A stretch of 64,000 nucleotides of DNA, taken from the NCBI GenBank assembly GCA_002270565.1, contig NQMI01000070.1:163435-227434 (forward strand), in the 5' to 3' direction. Below, piece by piece: positions 1 to 11,075 of this stretch. This DNA comes from Stenocarpella maydis (lineage: Eukaryota; Ascomycota; Sordariomycetes; Diaporthales; Diaporthaceae). The position numbers and the translations under genes are program-made. Each line of letters begins with the position of its first letter. Position 1 is the stretch's first letter. The notes under the pieces were generated by a model. The model had not been told where the DNA came from. It did not search any database and saw nothing but the letters and a program-made list of their open reading frames with translations.

Positions 1-1
1 C

Positions 2-1133
2 CAGCTGAACGATGGCGGCGAGACTAGCGTCGTCGGCAAGAACATCCTCATCGCCACCGGCTCCGAGGCCACCCCTTTCCCGGGTCTCGACATCGACGAG
101 AAGCGCGTCGTCAGCAGCACCGGCGCCATCGCCCTGGACAAGGTCCCTGAGAAGCTGGTCGTCATTGGTGGCGGCATCATTGGTCTCGAGATGGCCTCGG
201 TCTGGTCCCGCCTGGGCTCCAAGGTCACCGTCGTCGAGTTCCTGAGCCAGATCGGCGGCCCCGGCATGGATTCCGAGATCGCCAAGCAGGCCCAGAAGAT
301 CCTCAAGAAGCAGGGCATCGACTTCAAGCTGTCCACAAAGGTCGTCGACGGTGACAAGTCGGGCGAGACGGTCAAGCTGAACGTCGACGCCGCTAAGGGT
401 GGCAAGCCCGAGTCTGTACGTGCCCCCACCCACCTTTCGCCCCGGGCCTCTACCCCGGGCCCTACAGCCTCTACAAGGAGACATCTTGCTGATCAATTGT
501 GCGCGCGCAACATAGCTCGATGCCGACGTCGTCCTCGTCGCCATTGGCCGCCGGCCTTATACGGCGGGCCTGGGCCTGGAGAACATCGGTCTGGAGCTCG
601 ACGAGCGCGGACGCGTCATCATTGACCAGGAGTACCGGACCAAGATCCCCCACATCCGGTGCGTCGGAGATGCCACCTTCGGGCCCATGCTTGCCCACAA
701 GGCCGAGGAGGAGGCCGTCGCCGTCGTCGAGTACATCAAGAAGGGCTACGGTCACGTCAACTACGGATGCATCCCCTCGGTCATGTACACGTACCCCGAG
801 GTCGCGTGGGTCGGCCAGAGCGAGCAGGAGCTCAAGGCGGCCGGCACCCCGTACCGGGTCGGAATCTTCCCCTTCAGCGCCAACTCGCGCGCCAAGACGA
901 ACCTTGACACGGACGGCATGGTCAAGATGCTCGCAGACCCCGAGACGGACCGGCTTCTTGGTGTGCACATTGTCGGCCCCAACGCCGGCGAAATGATCGC
1001 GGAGGGCACGCTGGCCCTGGAATATGGCGCTTCTTCTGAGGACATTGCGAGGACGTGTCACGCTCACCCAACGCTCGCCGAGGCTTTCAAGGAGGCTGCA
1101 ATGGCAACACACGGAAAGGCCATCCACTACTAA
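2..1133 (+). CDS. Dihydrolipoyl dehydrogenase, 3' part (E3 of PDH/OGDH/glycine cleavage)
   Basis: This is the E3 flavoprotein that reoxidises dihydrolipoamide with NAD+ for the mitochondrial 2-oxo acid dehydrogenases and the glycine cleavage system. The window opens inside the gene. Exons are 2-415 and 516-1133, joined across a 100-bp GT-AG intron at a codon boundary, giving 343 visible residues of a protein normally near 500. The FAD-domain ATGSE segment, the NAD-binding IGGGIIGLE loop, the second FAD-binding stretch around [18 protein letters not shown] and the dimerisation domain are all present. The C-terminal [10 protein letters not shown] carries the catalytic His-Glu pair. The N-terminus with the redox CxxxxC disulfide and any mitochondrial targeting peptide lies outside the window. 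Identity is secure from these motifs in order. Confidence 0.96.
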
Positions 1134-1412
1134 ATAGAGAGAGGATGTATACTAGGTGTCTGTTCGGTATTTTGGTATAAGACCCTCGCATCACTGCCAG
1201 GACGGCAAGGTCTGGGGTCCGTTGGTGTGGGGGAGTAATGATAGAGCAGGCATGGAGAGTGGAATCAGAGACAAGAGAGCGCCAAGGGAGCGAGAAAGAG
1301 AGACAGAGAGAACGGGAATAAGTAAAACGTCTCCATGGTCGTCGATCAATGTCCAAGCTTATGTTTGAAGTGGCCCTTCTTCCCCCCACCCGCCTCGACC
1401 AATGTTTTGACA
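1134..1412. other. Intergenic, convergent 3' ends
   Basis: This short gap lies between the dihydrolipoyl dehydrogenase stop and the stop of the next, oppositely oriented gene. It holds a purine-rich stretch (about 1270-1320) that probably belongs to 3' UTR sequence. No gene is seen. Confidence 0.5.
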
Positions 1413-2303
1413 TCACAAGTGGCCATGACATGATGGGCAGCTGGGCCGATTCGGATTGAGCTGAGCCCCGAGGCCAGCCCCTGAACCGTGGGTGGTATTA
1501 AGCCTACACGGCAGGCTCAGACCACCGCCGCATGCGGGATTGACGGCCCCCAGGCCGAGCCCCAGACCGCCGAGGAGCATGTTGATATTGTTCAAATTGC
1601 TCGTGCCTGGCGGGACGGTAGCGCCCACCTGCGGTTGCTGATGGACGATGTTCGCGGTGATTACGAAGACGTTATTCGTGGCCATATAAGGCAGCGTGGC
1701 GCTGGGACAGGTGTGGACGCAGGGGAGCCGGCAGCCGTTGTTGACATGTGCTGAGCCGTGGCAGTGAGGAGGTGGCGGTGGGGTGCACCCACACAGGGCA
1801 CCGCCGTGACAGCCTGCATCCGGACGGGTGAGGTGGTTCTGCAGGATGAGCCGCGTGACAAGACCGGAGAGGCGGTCCAGGTTGATACCGCCGTGGTCCA
1901 CGCCGCCGCATTGGGAGGCGAACATGTCGTTGTTCCTATGAGGGAGCGGCACAAGGCGGTTAGACACCACGTTCCAAAAGACAGAAGTAACGCGGGGCCT
2001 GCGACATTCATGATGCTCCTGGAGTTGGTCCAGAGGGCCAGAATGGAATGGTGCGATGCAAGCGTAGGGGTCAAGCAGCATGTGGACATACAACCTCCCG
2101 TTTCGATTTCCGTATCCGACGCCAAATGCTGAGCGGGAGAATCAGCTCAGCCATGGTAAGAAAAGAAAGAAGAATATGGAATGGGATGACAAAACAGCCC
2201 CGGATTCAAGGCATGGAAGGGAGGTGTTACTTTGCTCAGCCCAGCCGCCTGGCTGATGGACGAAGGTATAGGGCCAGGGCGTACCGCCGTAATAGCGAGG
2301 CAT
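1413..2303 (-). CDS. Uncharacterised 262-aa protein, Cys/His- and Gly-rich C-terminal half
   Basis: I do not recognise the family. The gene is inferred from a long minus-strand frame (2128-1413) whose 5' end coincides with a good intron end, a GCTGAT-like branch site followed by a pyrimidine tract and CAG. The frame joins a short exon, 2303-2231, that begins MPRYYGGTPWPYTFVHQPGG and ends at a GTAACA donor. The intron is 102 bp and the spliced frame is exactly 263 codons including stop. The ATG is the first in frame, with a stop three codons upstream. The middle reads like a folded domain (GGVDHGGINLDRLSGL); the C-terminal 120 residues are rich in Cys, His and Gly, with PPPPPHCHG and LLGGLGLGLGAVNP. 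There is no signal peptide. A non-coding frame is possible, but the clean splice and start favour a real gene. Confidence 0.5.
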
Positions 2304-3348
2304 GATGGATCAACGCAGTCGGCCGGTCGGCCAGCCAGCCAGCCAGCCAGTTGGTCAATCAGCGCTAATGAGGAGATATCACTCGCCTTTAATAGACACA
2401 ATAAAACGGTAGGAAGCACGTTTGATAATAGGATCCGACTGGGAAGGGGGCGTGTTTTGCATTAAAACCGTGGCCCATAGCTGTCGCATACGCTATGAAC
2501 GAAGCCGTGTTTGCTGCCAAGGCCACCTTCATCACTTGGGCATGCTGCAACCTGTGCTCGAGAAGCAGTAGACCGAGTCCCATGTCCAGGGAGGGCTGAC
2601 GGAGCAAACTTGCATGGGAATACATGTGAGCAGGCGACGGAGGGTGCCTTTTTTGAGATAAAAAAGCGGTCACTGACTGAGTAGGGACGCAAGTGCGAGG
2701 AAGTCAACAAGGTTCCATGCAACCAGTCTGCTATCACGGGTTCGCCTTCCTGTAGGTCAAGGACAAGTCGAGACATGCATATCCGGGAGCAACCTCGACT
2801 TTCTCGTTGTTGGGGATCGGAACGGACCCGGCGCAGGGCCGGTCTGTGCCGGTCTGGGCCGGGGGCCGGGGCCGGCAAATTGTTACAATACGCCAAGATA
2901 ATCCGAGGGTCCGTCGGCTTTCCGCAACGCCTTGCAGATGCACCTGCGTGTGCAGGGTGCGGCGGCAGCGGCACACACCGCATCAACAACAACGGCGGTT
3001 CAACACCACCGATACAGGAAGTACATCAGCCGTCCGTCCGATCGATGCAGATAACGTCCGAGAAGCGCAGCGCAGCCCGATGAGCGTTTGCCCCAGTTGT
3101 GCCAGGCAGAGCAGTGGGAGGCATCAGAGCCAGCCAGTCGCAACAGCCAAGTCAGTCAAGTCGTACGATCACAATCGCGCCGTACCCACCGCTCAACCCA
3201 CCAGAATCTGCTTCTCGAGGCCAGCAATTGACAAGAATCAAAGAAGAGACTTCACAGCCCCGACAAGACACGGTCGCACCCTCGTTTCGATGTCGACATA
3301 GACGACAGCCACAATAACGTCTTGTCTGCTGATACGAATCGGCTCAAT
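2304..3348. other. Intergenic region, divergent promoters
   Basis: This kilobase lies between the starts of the uncharacterised minus-strand gene and the sphingolipid desaturase, so it should hold both promoters. A (GCCA)5 run sits at about 2330-2350. The stretch just before the desaturase ATG is CA-rich, like many fungal 5' UTRs. Open frames here have no family resemblance. Confidence 0.5.
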
Positions 3349-5177
3349 ATGAAGGCGACGCCCGCCATGGACACAACAAAGCCTCGAGCTCCTACCCGAC
3401 AACACCCAGTCATGAGCAGGAGGGAGATCGAGCAGCTCATAGCAGGTGGCAGGACTATCGTCATCCTGGACCAGCACGTCCTCAAGGTCGATGCCTGGAT
3501 GAAGTATCACCCTGGCGGCGACAAGGCCATCCAGCACATGGTCGGGAGAGATGCCACCGACGAGGTCAACGCGTCCGTCTCCCTCCTCCCCTTTCTAGCC
3601 TGTCGTGCCGCCGAACTCCCTTCGACTGACCAAGGTCCCTTCTCTGCAGCCTTCACTCTCCCGAGGCTCGGGCAACAATGGATAGATACAGAATAGGCCG
3701 TATCGACCACAGATGGGAGAACATGGTACCCCCCATCCAGGGCGGCGTCTTTGCGTCCCGGGCCCATGTCGACGGTGGCTTTGGTGATCCCGTGGTGGAA
3801 TGCCTCGCGAAGGACTCCCCGACGTCTAGTCGTGACAGCTCACGATCCGCCTCACCCGTATTTGACACACCTGGCGGTCACGACCGAGCTCTGCGCAGAC
3901 GCAGGACCGGCACCGCCTCTTCCTCGTCCATGCGGCCGTCGTCCTCGACCTCGGTCACGTCTGCTGACGGCGACGGCCATGACGGCCCGGCTGACGGCAT
4001 GAGCCTCCTGGACCGCAGAACCATGCAGGAGATCAAGCAGGACCTCGAGATCTACCCGGCACTGGATCCCGTTACCCAGGACAAAGTTGTCGACAAGTAC
4101 CGCCAGCTGAACGAGAGGATCAAAGCCGAGGGGCTCTACCAGTGCAACTACTGGGCCTACGCCGTTGAGTGCTCCCGCTACGCCATGTTCTTCGGCCTCT
4201 TCGTTCTTTTCCTCCGCTGGAAGTGGTGGGTCACCAGTGCGTGTTGGCTAGGCTGCTTCTGGCACCAGTTGGTCTTCTCGGCCCACGACGCCGGCCACAT
4301 GGGCATCACTCACAGCTTTCACGTCGATACCGTCATTGGCATCATCATAGCCGACTTCGCGGGCGGCCTGTCCCTGGGGTGGTGGAAGAGGAACCACAAC
4401 GTGCACCACATCGTGACCAACTCGCCCGAGCACGATCCAGACATCGAGCACATGCCCTTCTTTGCCATCTCGCACCGCTTTTTACAGAACCTGCGCTCTA
4501 CCTACTACGAGCGCGTCATGGCCTACGATGCGTTCGCAAAGGTATTGCTGAAGGTCCAGCACTACTCCTACTACCCGATCCTGCTCTTTGGTCGCTTCAA
4601 CCTCTACCGCCTCTCGTGGGTGTACCTCCTCGGTAGCCAGGCGCCTCGGAGGGGCCCCGCCTGGTGGCACCGTTGGCTTGAGCTGGCGGGCCAGGCCTTC
4701 TTCTGGTACTGGTTTGGCTACATCGTGCTCTACAGATCCATCGACTCCAACTGGGCCCGCTTCACCTTCGTCATGGCGAGCCACATGGTGACCATGCCCC
4801 TGCACGTGCAGATAACGCTGTCCCACTTCGCCATGAGCACCGCAGAGCTGGGCCCGGCCGAGTCGTTCCCGCAGAAGATGCTGCGGACGACCATGGACGT
4901 GGACTGCCCCCAGTGGCTGGACTTTTTCCACGGCGGCCTCCAATTCCAGGCCATCCACCACCTCTACCCGCGCATCCCGAGGCACAATCTGCGCAAGACA
5001 CAGAAGCTGGTTCAGGGCTTCTGTGAGGAGGCCAGGATCCCGTACGCGCTGTACGGCTTTGTGGGCGGGAACAAGAAGGTCATCGGCCGCTTGGCGGATG
5101 TGAGCAGGCAGGCCGCCATCTTGGCCAAGTGCCAGGAGGTTCTGGCCCAGAGCAGCGACCCCCTGCACCATCACTGA
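3349..5177 (+). CDS. Delta-8 sphingolipid desaturase with N-terminal cytochrome b5
   Basis: The enzyme introduces the delta-8 double bond into the long-chain base of fungal glucosylceramides at the ER membrane, drawing electrons from its own fused cytochrome b5. Exons are 3349-3572 and 3650-5177, giving 583 residues. The splice is forced by the cytochrome b5 fold: HPGGD (heme His 54) is in exon 1, and the second heme ligand LHS (His 77) is made across the junction. The donor is GTCCGT, an unusual form. The desaturase domain has the three histidine boxes HDAGH (287-291), HNVHH (324-328) and QAIHH (508-512); the Gln in the third is typical of b5-fused front-end desaturases. Hydrophobic spans flank the boxes. 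A Ser-rich linker of about 90 residues separates the b5 and desaturase parts. Delta-8 rather than fatty-acid delta-6 activity is inferred from the fungal family. Confidence 0.93.
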
Positions 5178-5991
5178 CGCGGGACCCGAAACCTAGTGAG
5201 ATGGCGCGAGGTGGTTTGGTGAAACTACCAACGCCGTGCCATTTAGAGTGGGACTCGGGAGGTAGCCGTGCTGGCTTGTACGACGTAGTTGGATGCATGC
5301 GCATGTGTACTGGTGTCGTCCCTGAGATAGAGAGGCCTCATTTGGCTCGCGTCTCATGTCTGGCCTCGCAGGGGGATGTCATAAGCGGGGGCGGAGAAGA
5401 ATGCATCGAACTGTGCCTCGCTGCTATATCCGGAGCAGAGCATGGCGTGGTTTGGTCCACTGGTAGAATCGATTGACGGCTTGTTGCGATTGCTGCAGGT
5501 CTCCCAGAGTCCGAATCTCTCTTTAGAGTTCTTGTTTGTCTCAGCGACCCCTCTTGCAAGAAGTAAGTGGGTGATGATCATTATACGCCGGCAGATCAAA
5601 CGTGCGCTCCTTGTGGGCACGATTTGGCTGAAATGATAGGTCGTGTGGCAGCGAGGCCAGATAGGCGAGCCTCAGACAAGCCCGGGAAAGGTGGACGTGC
5701 AGCTCGCTTACGCTCGGCAAAGCGGCCCTCTCTCCTCCCTTGCCCTGAACGACGCCCTGGCAGCCCTGCTGCCCTACCAGCAATGTCACTCGTGCTATGT
5801 GGGCTCTCAGATGCATGAGGACAAGGGTTACGGTGGGCGGATGCACTCCATTTGCCCAGCCAAGGCGTTTAGGAAGTCAGGCACGCCACGGAGCCCCAGC
5901 GGGCGTCATGTGACATGGGGATTTCCTCGAGCTTGTTTCTCCTTTCACTTTTCCCACTCTACTTATTTGCGTACACAACTGTCCGAGTCGG
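5178..5991. other. Intergenic, no gene recognised
   Basis: The 3' flank of the desaturase gene and DNA upstream of an MFS transporter remnant. I looked here for the missing N-terminal exons of that transporter and found no membrane-like coding sequence in any frame. Confidence 0.45.
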
Positions 5992-6180
5992 GACGGCATC
6001 GGCAGCGAGTACCCGACCGAGTGGGCGAGCACCATCCTGGCCACCCTCTCGTGCATGGCTGTCGTGCCGGTCTATGTGTTCTACTGGAAGGGTCCCGTCA
6101 TCCGCAAGAAGAGCAAATTCGCACAGGCCTTGGCCGAGGACCGTAAGGAAACACCAGGGGAGGCGGGTCAGCCAGGCTAG
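5992..6180 (+). pseudogene. MFS transporter, C-terminal remnant
   Basis: An open frame of 62 codons ending at a TAG reads like the very end of a drug:H+ antiporter-type major facilitator. It has a short polar loop with YPTEWAS, one hydrophobic helix (about 20 residues ending VPVYVFYWKGP), then the cytoplasmic tail IRKKSKFAQAL and AEDRKE. In this family the last helix is followed by just such an IR-x-x-SKFA tail. No ATG precedes it in frame and the other eleven helices are absent upstream, so this looks like a deletion relic. It could be the last exon of a gene whose upstream exons have diverged past recognition. The tail itself is intact and free of stops. Confidence 0.6.
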
Positions 6181-8566
6181 CAACCTTCCGTATGGTGAGG
6201 ATCCTCTAGCATAATAAGTTGCCAGTATGGATAGCAATACACCTAGATTATATTTGGCGAGATAGCGAGATATTCAACCCCCGGCTAAGGTCAGAGAAAA
6301 CAGTGAAATGTAGCGGTGAAGTACAGGAATACATACCATGGGAACATCTCCACGGTTAGGCAATGCTCAAGCTGTCCCCCGACATCCTCAAGCCACCATG
6401 AGCATGTTTGCAGGACGCCCTCAGGAGTGTGCTACCCGAGAAAACAGACGTTGAGACAATGTTTGAGCATGTGGTAGTATAAACCATGACCGAGCCATCT
6501 GCTGAAGAACTCACGTACTCGTGAATTGAGTCCACTTCGATCTGTGGATCTCTCCCTCCAAGACGCAATGCCCCAGTGTCACCCAGTCGAGAAGCAAGAG
6601 GCGTGAAACAGAACACCCGCAAACAAAGGTCTGGAAAAGCTCGATAAAGAGCCCCGAGCGTCCTGGGCGTCAAACATTGAAAAGGAATGAGACAGGTCTA
6701 ATCCTGGTGTGTCCGACATCTACAGGGGGTATCTCAGTTTGCACGACTTTTAACAGACGAAATAAATCATGGACTCCTCCTCTTTCAGCCTGAACGCCTC
6801 CGAGTGGACGCAAATGAGAAAAGAAACGGGATGTCTCTGTCTTGTCCGTGAAAACACCGCTGAGCCAACCGTTGCAATAAATAAAGAGGCAAATGACACC
6901 TGAGAACGCTGGAAATACCCCCACCTCCCCGCCCCCATAGTAACACAGGACACGAAAAGATAATCTCAAACTCCACGTTGCCGAGTCCGCCATGGCAAAG
7001 GGAAGCATCTAGTTGCCCAACACCTTCTAGTGCAAACTGATGAATGCAGGAAAGTCAAACAAGCAAACAAAAAAGAAAGAGGACAGTGAACCCAGGGACT
7101 TGCGCCAGACACATGCCATCCATCTCAGACCGAGGGCGGCCAACCGTTGGGGACGTCAAAGCAGTACATCCCGGAGCCAAACTCGAGCGGTTCAGGTTTT
7201 CTCGGTAGGAGTTTCAGCGTCATAGATCCTCGCTTGGGCTCGGTGACGATAACTCTCAGCCGCGCCGGCTCTTAGCCAAGCCTGTTCAGCTTTCACTTAA
7301 AATGCAAGGAAAGGAGGAGCAGGGGAAGTAGAGCGAGTGGGCGAGGATATGACTGGAGGGATATGCTTCGGTGAGATTGGAGGCGCTCGCACGCACACCC
7401 GCACGTCAAAGTGCCCAGACGACGAGATGGGGAGGGGTCATATAGTGACGTGAGACTTTGCGCGTCCTTTGTCGTGCGACTTTCTCGCTCTCCCCGGGAT
7501 GGTGATCCTGAGTTCCTGAACCTTGCTGTCCAGGCTCTATGGCGAGCCCCTCGAGACGCCGAAGCGGTGAGGCGCCATGTGCCCTGGGCCCTGGCACCTG
7601 AAGACCCTCGATGTCGCAATGAGGCTGCAGCGCCGCTGCGAAACGTGCGCTGCGACTCGCGCATAACTGTGGAATAGCATTTGGTCCTCCGCTGCGCAAC
7701 CCGTATCCCGCCGCCGCAGATTTGCGCACATGGCACAGCAGGGTTCAAGCCCCTAGCCTGGCTTCGAGACGTGGAACGCGCAGAAAATGACAGGCCGGGG
7801 TCCCGGTTTATCAGGACCCCACGCCGTGTTCCCTGGTCAAGACGCTATGCGTGTATGTCGTTCGTGAGGCAACCATGCATGCTGCGCGTTCCTCACACCG
7901 GGACTTAATTTGATGCGTTTTGGTTTGGCAGTGACGAACAGCCCGCCGGTCCATTTTCCTCGTGGTCCTGCTGCAGTGTCCCGTCCGGATTGGATGATGG
8001 ACCGAGCACGTTGCAGCCGGAAGCATAGTCGACGTGTGCGAACTCATAAAAAAAAAGATTGTGGGCCGCATCGTGGCCTCCCTGGGCCGTGACAATGTAC
8101 TCTCGGTGACAAAGCATGGGTTGTCCGCTATGGAGCTTGATCCTCGCTCCAGCTCACAACTCTGCCTCTGCTCGGACCAACAAAGCAACGATGCCCAGGG
8201 GACGTTCACACCGAGTTTTCTCGACATGGCCACCGTTGCTGGCCTTGTCGGGCTGGAGCACACCGTATATATCAAGGCTGGCGTGCACTCGCGTACGGCA
8301 TCTGCACACCTCAACCTCACCCACAACCAGTCCCAAACGAGATTCCCCTCTGAGCCTCGCGACCAAGTCCACAGCCACAACCGTAACCGACGGGCAGAAG
8401 ACACATCCCGGCCCTGATATCGACTTGCTGCCTGCTGTTTCCTTCCCCTGTCCTGCCCCTGGGTGCTATCGTGGCCCCGAGGCCGCAGGAGCCGCCAGCA
8501 TCTTACAGTCAGGATACTCACGTCCCTTCTGATCACACGTCAGAAGTACAAAGCCAGGAGGCCATC
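6181..8566. other. Gene-poor intergenic region
   Basis: This 2.4 kb stretch has only frames that look like chance reading, without conserved motifs or plausible splicing. One short perfect hairpin is visible at about 7799-7822 (GGGGTCC, 10-nt loop, GGACCCC). I see no tRNA-like T-loop/acceptor combination. Confidence 0.4.
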
Positions 8567-8844
8567 ATGGGGAGAGGCAAGATGGACGAAGCCGCTGCCG
8601 CGCGGATACGCAAGGCAAGGGGGGAGAAGGTTGGGACCTCGCTGTCAACTGTCTCGAATGTCTGGTCTCTCTAAACACGGTCTCGCAGGATGACTTCGCG
8701 AAACGAGCCGCGATGGCTGCCAGAACAAACAAGGACAGTTCGGGGCAAAACGGCCAGGGTGGAGGGCAGGGTGGAAGCGGCAGTGGAGGGCAGGGCGGCA
8801 GCGGCAGTGGAGGGCAGGGCGGGGGAGGAGGGAGTAAGAAGTGA
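8567..8844 (+). CDS. Small SMP-like hydrophilic protein (72 aa)
   Basis: A small two-exon gene: exon 1 8567-8629 encodes MGRGKMDEAAAARIRKARG plus EK, exon 2 8689-8844 continues DDFAKRAAMAARTNKDS. The 59-bp intron has a GTTGGG donor, a CTAAAC branch-like site and a CGCAG acceptor. The motif AAARI...DDFAKRAAMAA resembles the seed-maturation-protein (SMP) type repeats of small fungal proteins, which are unstructured, hydrophilic and often stress-linked; that role is inference. The C-terminus is a Gly/Gln/Ser tail with three near-identical GGQGGSGS units from a 27-bp minisatellite (about 8757-8830) and ends in KK. Both flanks are gene-poor. A chance frame is possible because the donor is weak. 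Confidence 0.55.
8757..8830 (+). repeat. 27-bp in-frame minisatellite
   Basis: About two and a half copies of a G-rich 27-bp unit (core GGAGGGCAGGGCGGCAGC) lie inside the last exon of the small SMP-like gene. The unit is a multiple of three and encodes GGQGGSGSG, so copy-number change keeps the frame. Confidence 0.7.
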
Positions 8845-11075
8845 GAGAGTCTGCAGGCAGGCAGGCAGGTCGCAATTCGGAACAAGGGCTGACGTGCTCA
8901 GACATCGATATTCTGGGGACAAGGTGCAAGAAAAATCGGGTCGCATATTGGTCCCTGAGAGGTTGTGCTATTTGCAAGGTTATCGACGTGGGGAGTAAGG
9001 TTTGCACAGGGAAGTCGAACGTGGTCAGGTCGCAAGGATCCGGTTGGGCGCTACCGAGCAGCGAGTGGAGTCTGGAGTTCACTGATGGGCCACGCAGACA
9101 CCTTGACTTGATGGTGCGGGGATCTCCGTCTGCTCCGAGCGGGAGAGCACATGGTCGAGGATACGCGAGCCCATTTCCGCGGCGGCTGTCGCATCTCGCG
9201 CTCAGACGCAACGCTGAGATGCCATTGGGAGCCTTAGCCTAGAGATGACGGTTGGTTCCCCGAGTCTATCAGCTGCGGCCGGACATCTGGGAGGAGGAAT
9301 GTCAGCATGGATTGTTGCACTACAGAGGAAAATGGACAACCTCCGAGTGTGGCTGTGGCCTCATGTAGTGGCTTCTCTGGGTTCAACAATCCACCCGCAG
9401 CTTATCATTGTTGTTGGCGAACAAGTCACCTCGCACCACTGCCATGAACAATGTGCCTCTCTGCAGCTTACAGATCACCCTGGCATCTCTAAGAGCATGG
9501 GGTTTGGTGGCGGGAAGCCCTGGGGTGACACAGCGAGGCGTTGCTGCTCTGGCTGAAACTGAGCGCGACGCTGGATCGCTTCCGAATCGGCCGTCGCTCA
9601 ACGCGCTCAGGGTCGGGCGATATTAGCTTGATCCAGCCCTTGAGCCCCTCTGTTGCAAGTTCTCGTCGCAAGGGAAGGTGTGTGACCAGAGGCGGCTCCG
9701 AGCCCGCGCTGGCTCTGCCTGGGGGTGGGGCGTTCATCTGCTTATGCCAGCCGGCTTTAGTTCCCATTGTCTGGGGAAAAGGGGAGGTGGCAGCCGGGAG
9801 AGAGGGCCAAGGCACCAGCGACGAAGACCCGAGCCGGCTCGGAGGGCAGAGGGCCGTCCCCGAGAGCCCTGGGCGTGCATGGTTGTGCGTGGATGCGGCT
9901 GGTGGGAAGCATGGACCCGGGAGTGGAGGCGAGATAGGGCGGCACGGCATGTTCTCGGTGGATGCATACAGAGGGACGTGGTTTAAGGTTTTGGACAACC
10001 AGCCGACGTGTCATGGCGTGAAAGACAGGGGGACAGGGGCCCCGAAGATGAAGGAGGGACTGGTGCAAGAGACCAGGCCAGCCGCCGGAGGCCGGAAGCG
10101 GAAGTAGAGCCAGAGCAAGGCAGCTGTGTCGACGAGATGGCGTTCTCTGCGTCAGGTGACTCTGCCCGTGTGCCCGTGCCTGTGACAGAACTGTGGGCAT
10201 GGTCGTAGCCCGGCGCTCGATTGTGCGACAAACTTGGCGTCCAGTCGGCCGGCCGGTCGAGGAGCACTGTCGAAACGGGCCATGGTAGTGCGTCTCGTGC
10301 CTGGCAAACAACGCCAGGCGGGCTGATTGAGGTGTACGGAGTATCCGTACAGCACGCCCATGTGTCGGGAGATTACGCGCAGGAGCAAGGCAGGGGGGGG
10401 GAAGCTTATAAGAGAAGCAAGGCCAGCATTATGCTGACTGACGGTGCGTGTACACCCGGTGGCGGTCACATGAAGTGGCTACGTCACCTTTGTAATTAGT
10501 GTAGTCGTTCTTATCTGTGTCGATGCGGAGCATTCGAGATTGCAACCAACCCCACATACCCGCTTGGGTACCCGGGTACCCCGGTACCTATGCCGAATGC
10601 TATGTATACACCGCAGTATGTTACCAGGTAGGTACATAGCATCTAGTGTAGGTACACTAGGTGCCCGTACTACTGTGGTCTGCAGCCAGCCCTGCAACCC
10701 TGGACAAAGCCGACGACGGGCCCCAGCCCAGCCATCCATCATCTATCGTCTCCAACCTCAACGGCCAAAAAGCAAGGTACACTGTGATCAAGTAATATTG
10801 CTGAGATTCAACTCGCCGTTGCTTCGCGCCACTCAACTCGCGCCATCCTCTCTTGCCCTTCGCGTGGCCCGTGTACCTGTATACATTGTCTATATCTGAT
10901 CCGAATCCTGCGTGTGCTGGCTGGTTCTGCCTGGTTGGTTCTGGCTGGTTCGGTGAGGGGTTCGCCCACACAGCACACTGCTAGCTACCTCTGCCCTGCA
11001 CCGAGGCTCATATGGTCCAAGAGGTAGCTCATAGTGCTGGGCAAGCCTTGCTCTCCGAAGCGCCCTGACGTGGTC
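8845..11075. other. Intergenic region upstream of VAC14
   Basis: No gene recognised in 2.2 kb. The last 700 bp contain repeated short palindromic and motif sequences (TACGGAGTA at 10335-10343; clustered GGTACC-type and GTAGGTACACTAG sequences at 10560-10665) and probably form the VAC14 promoter. The longest frame, 9541-10107, has no recognisable fold or start context. Confidence 0.4.

Noticed and set aside
7742..7752. GGTTCAAGCCC resembling a tRNA T-loop
   Set aside because: No matching acceptor stem, anticodon arm or D-arm could be found around it.
9541..10107. 188-codon plus-strand frame upstream of VAC14
   Set aside because: It lacks a convincing ATG context, fold or family, and looks like GC-rich intergenic DNA.
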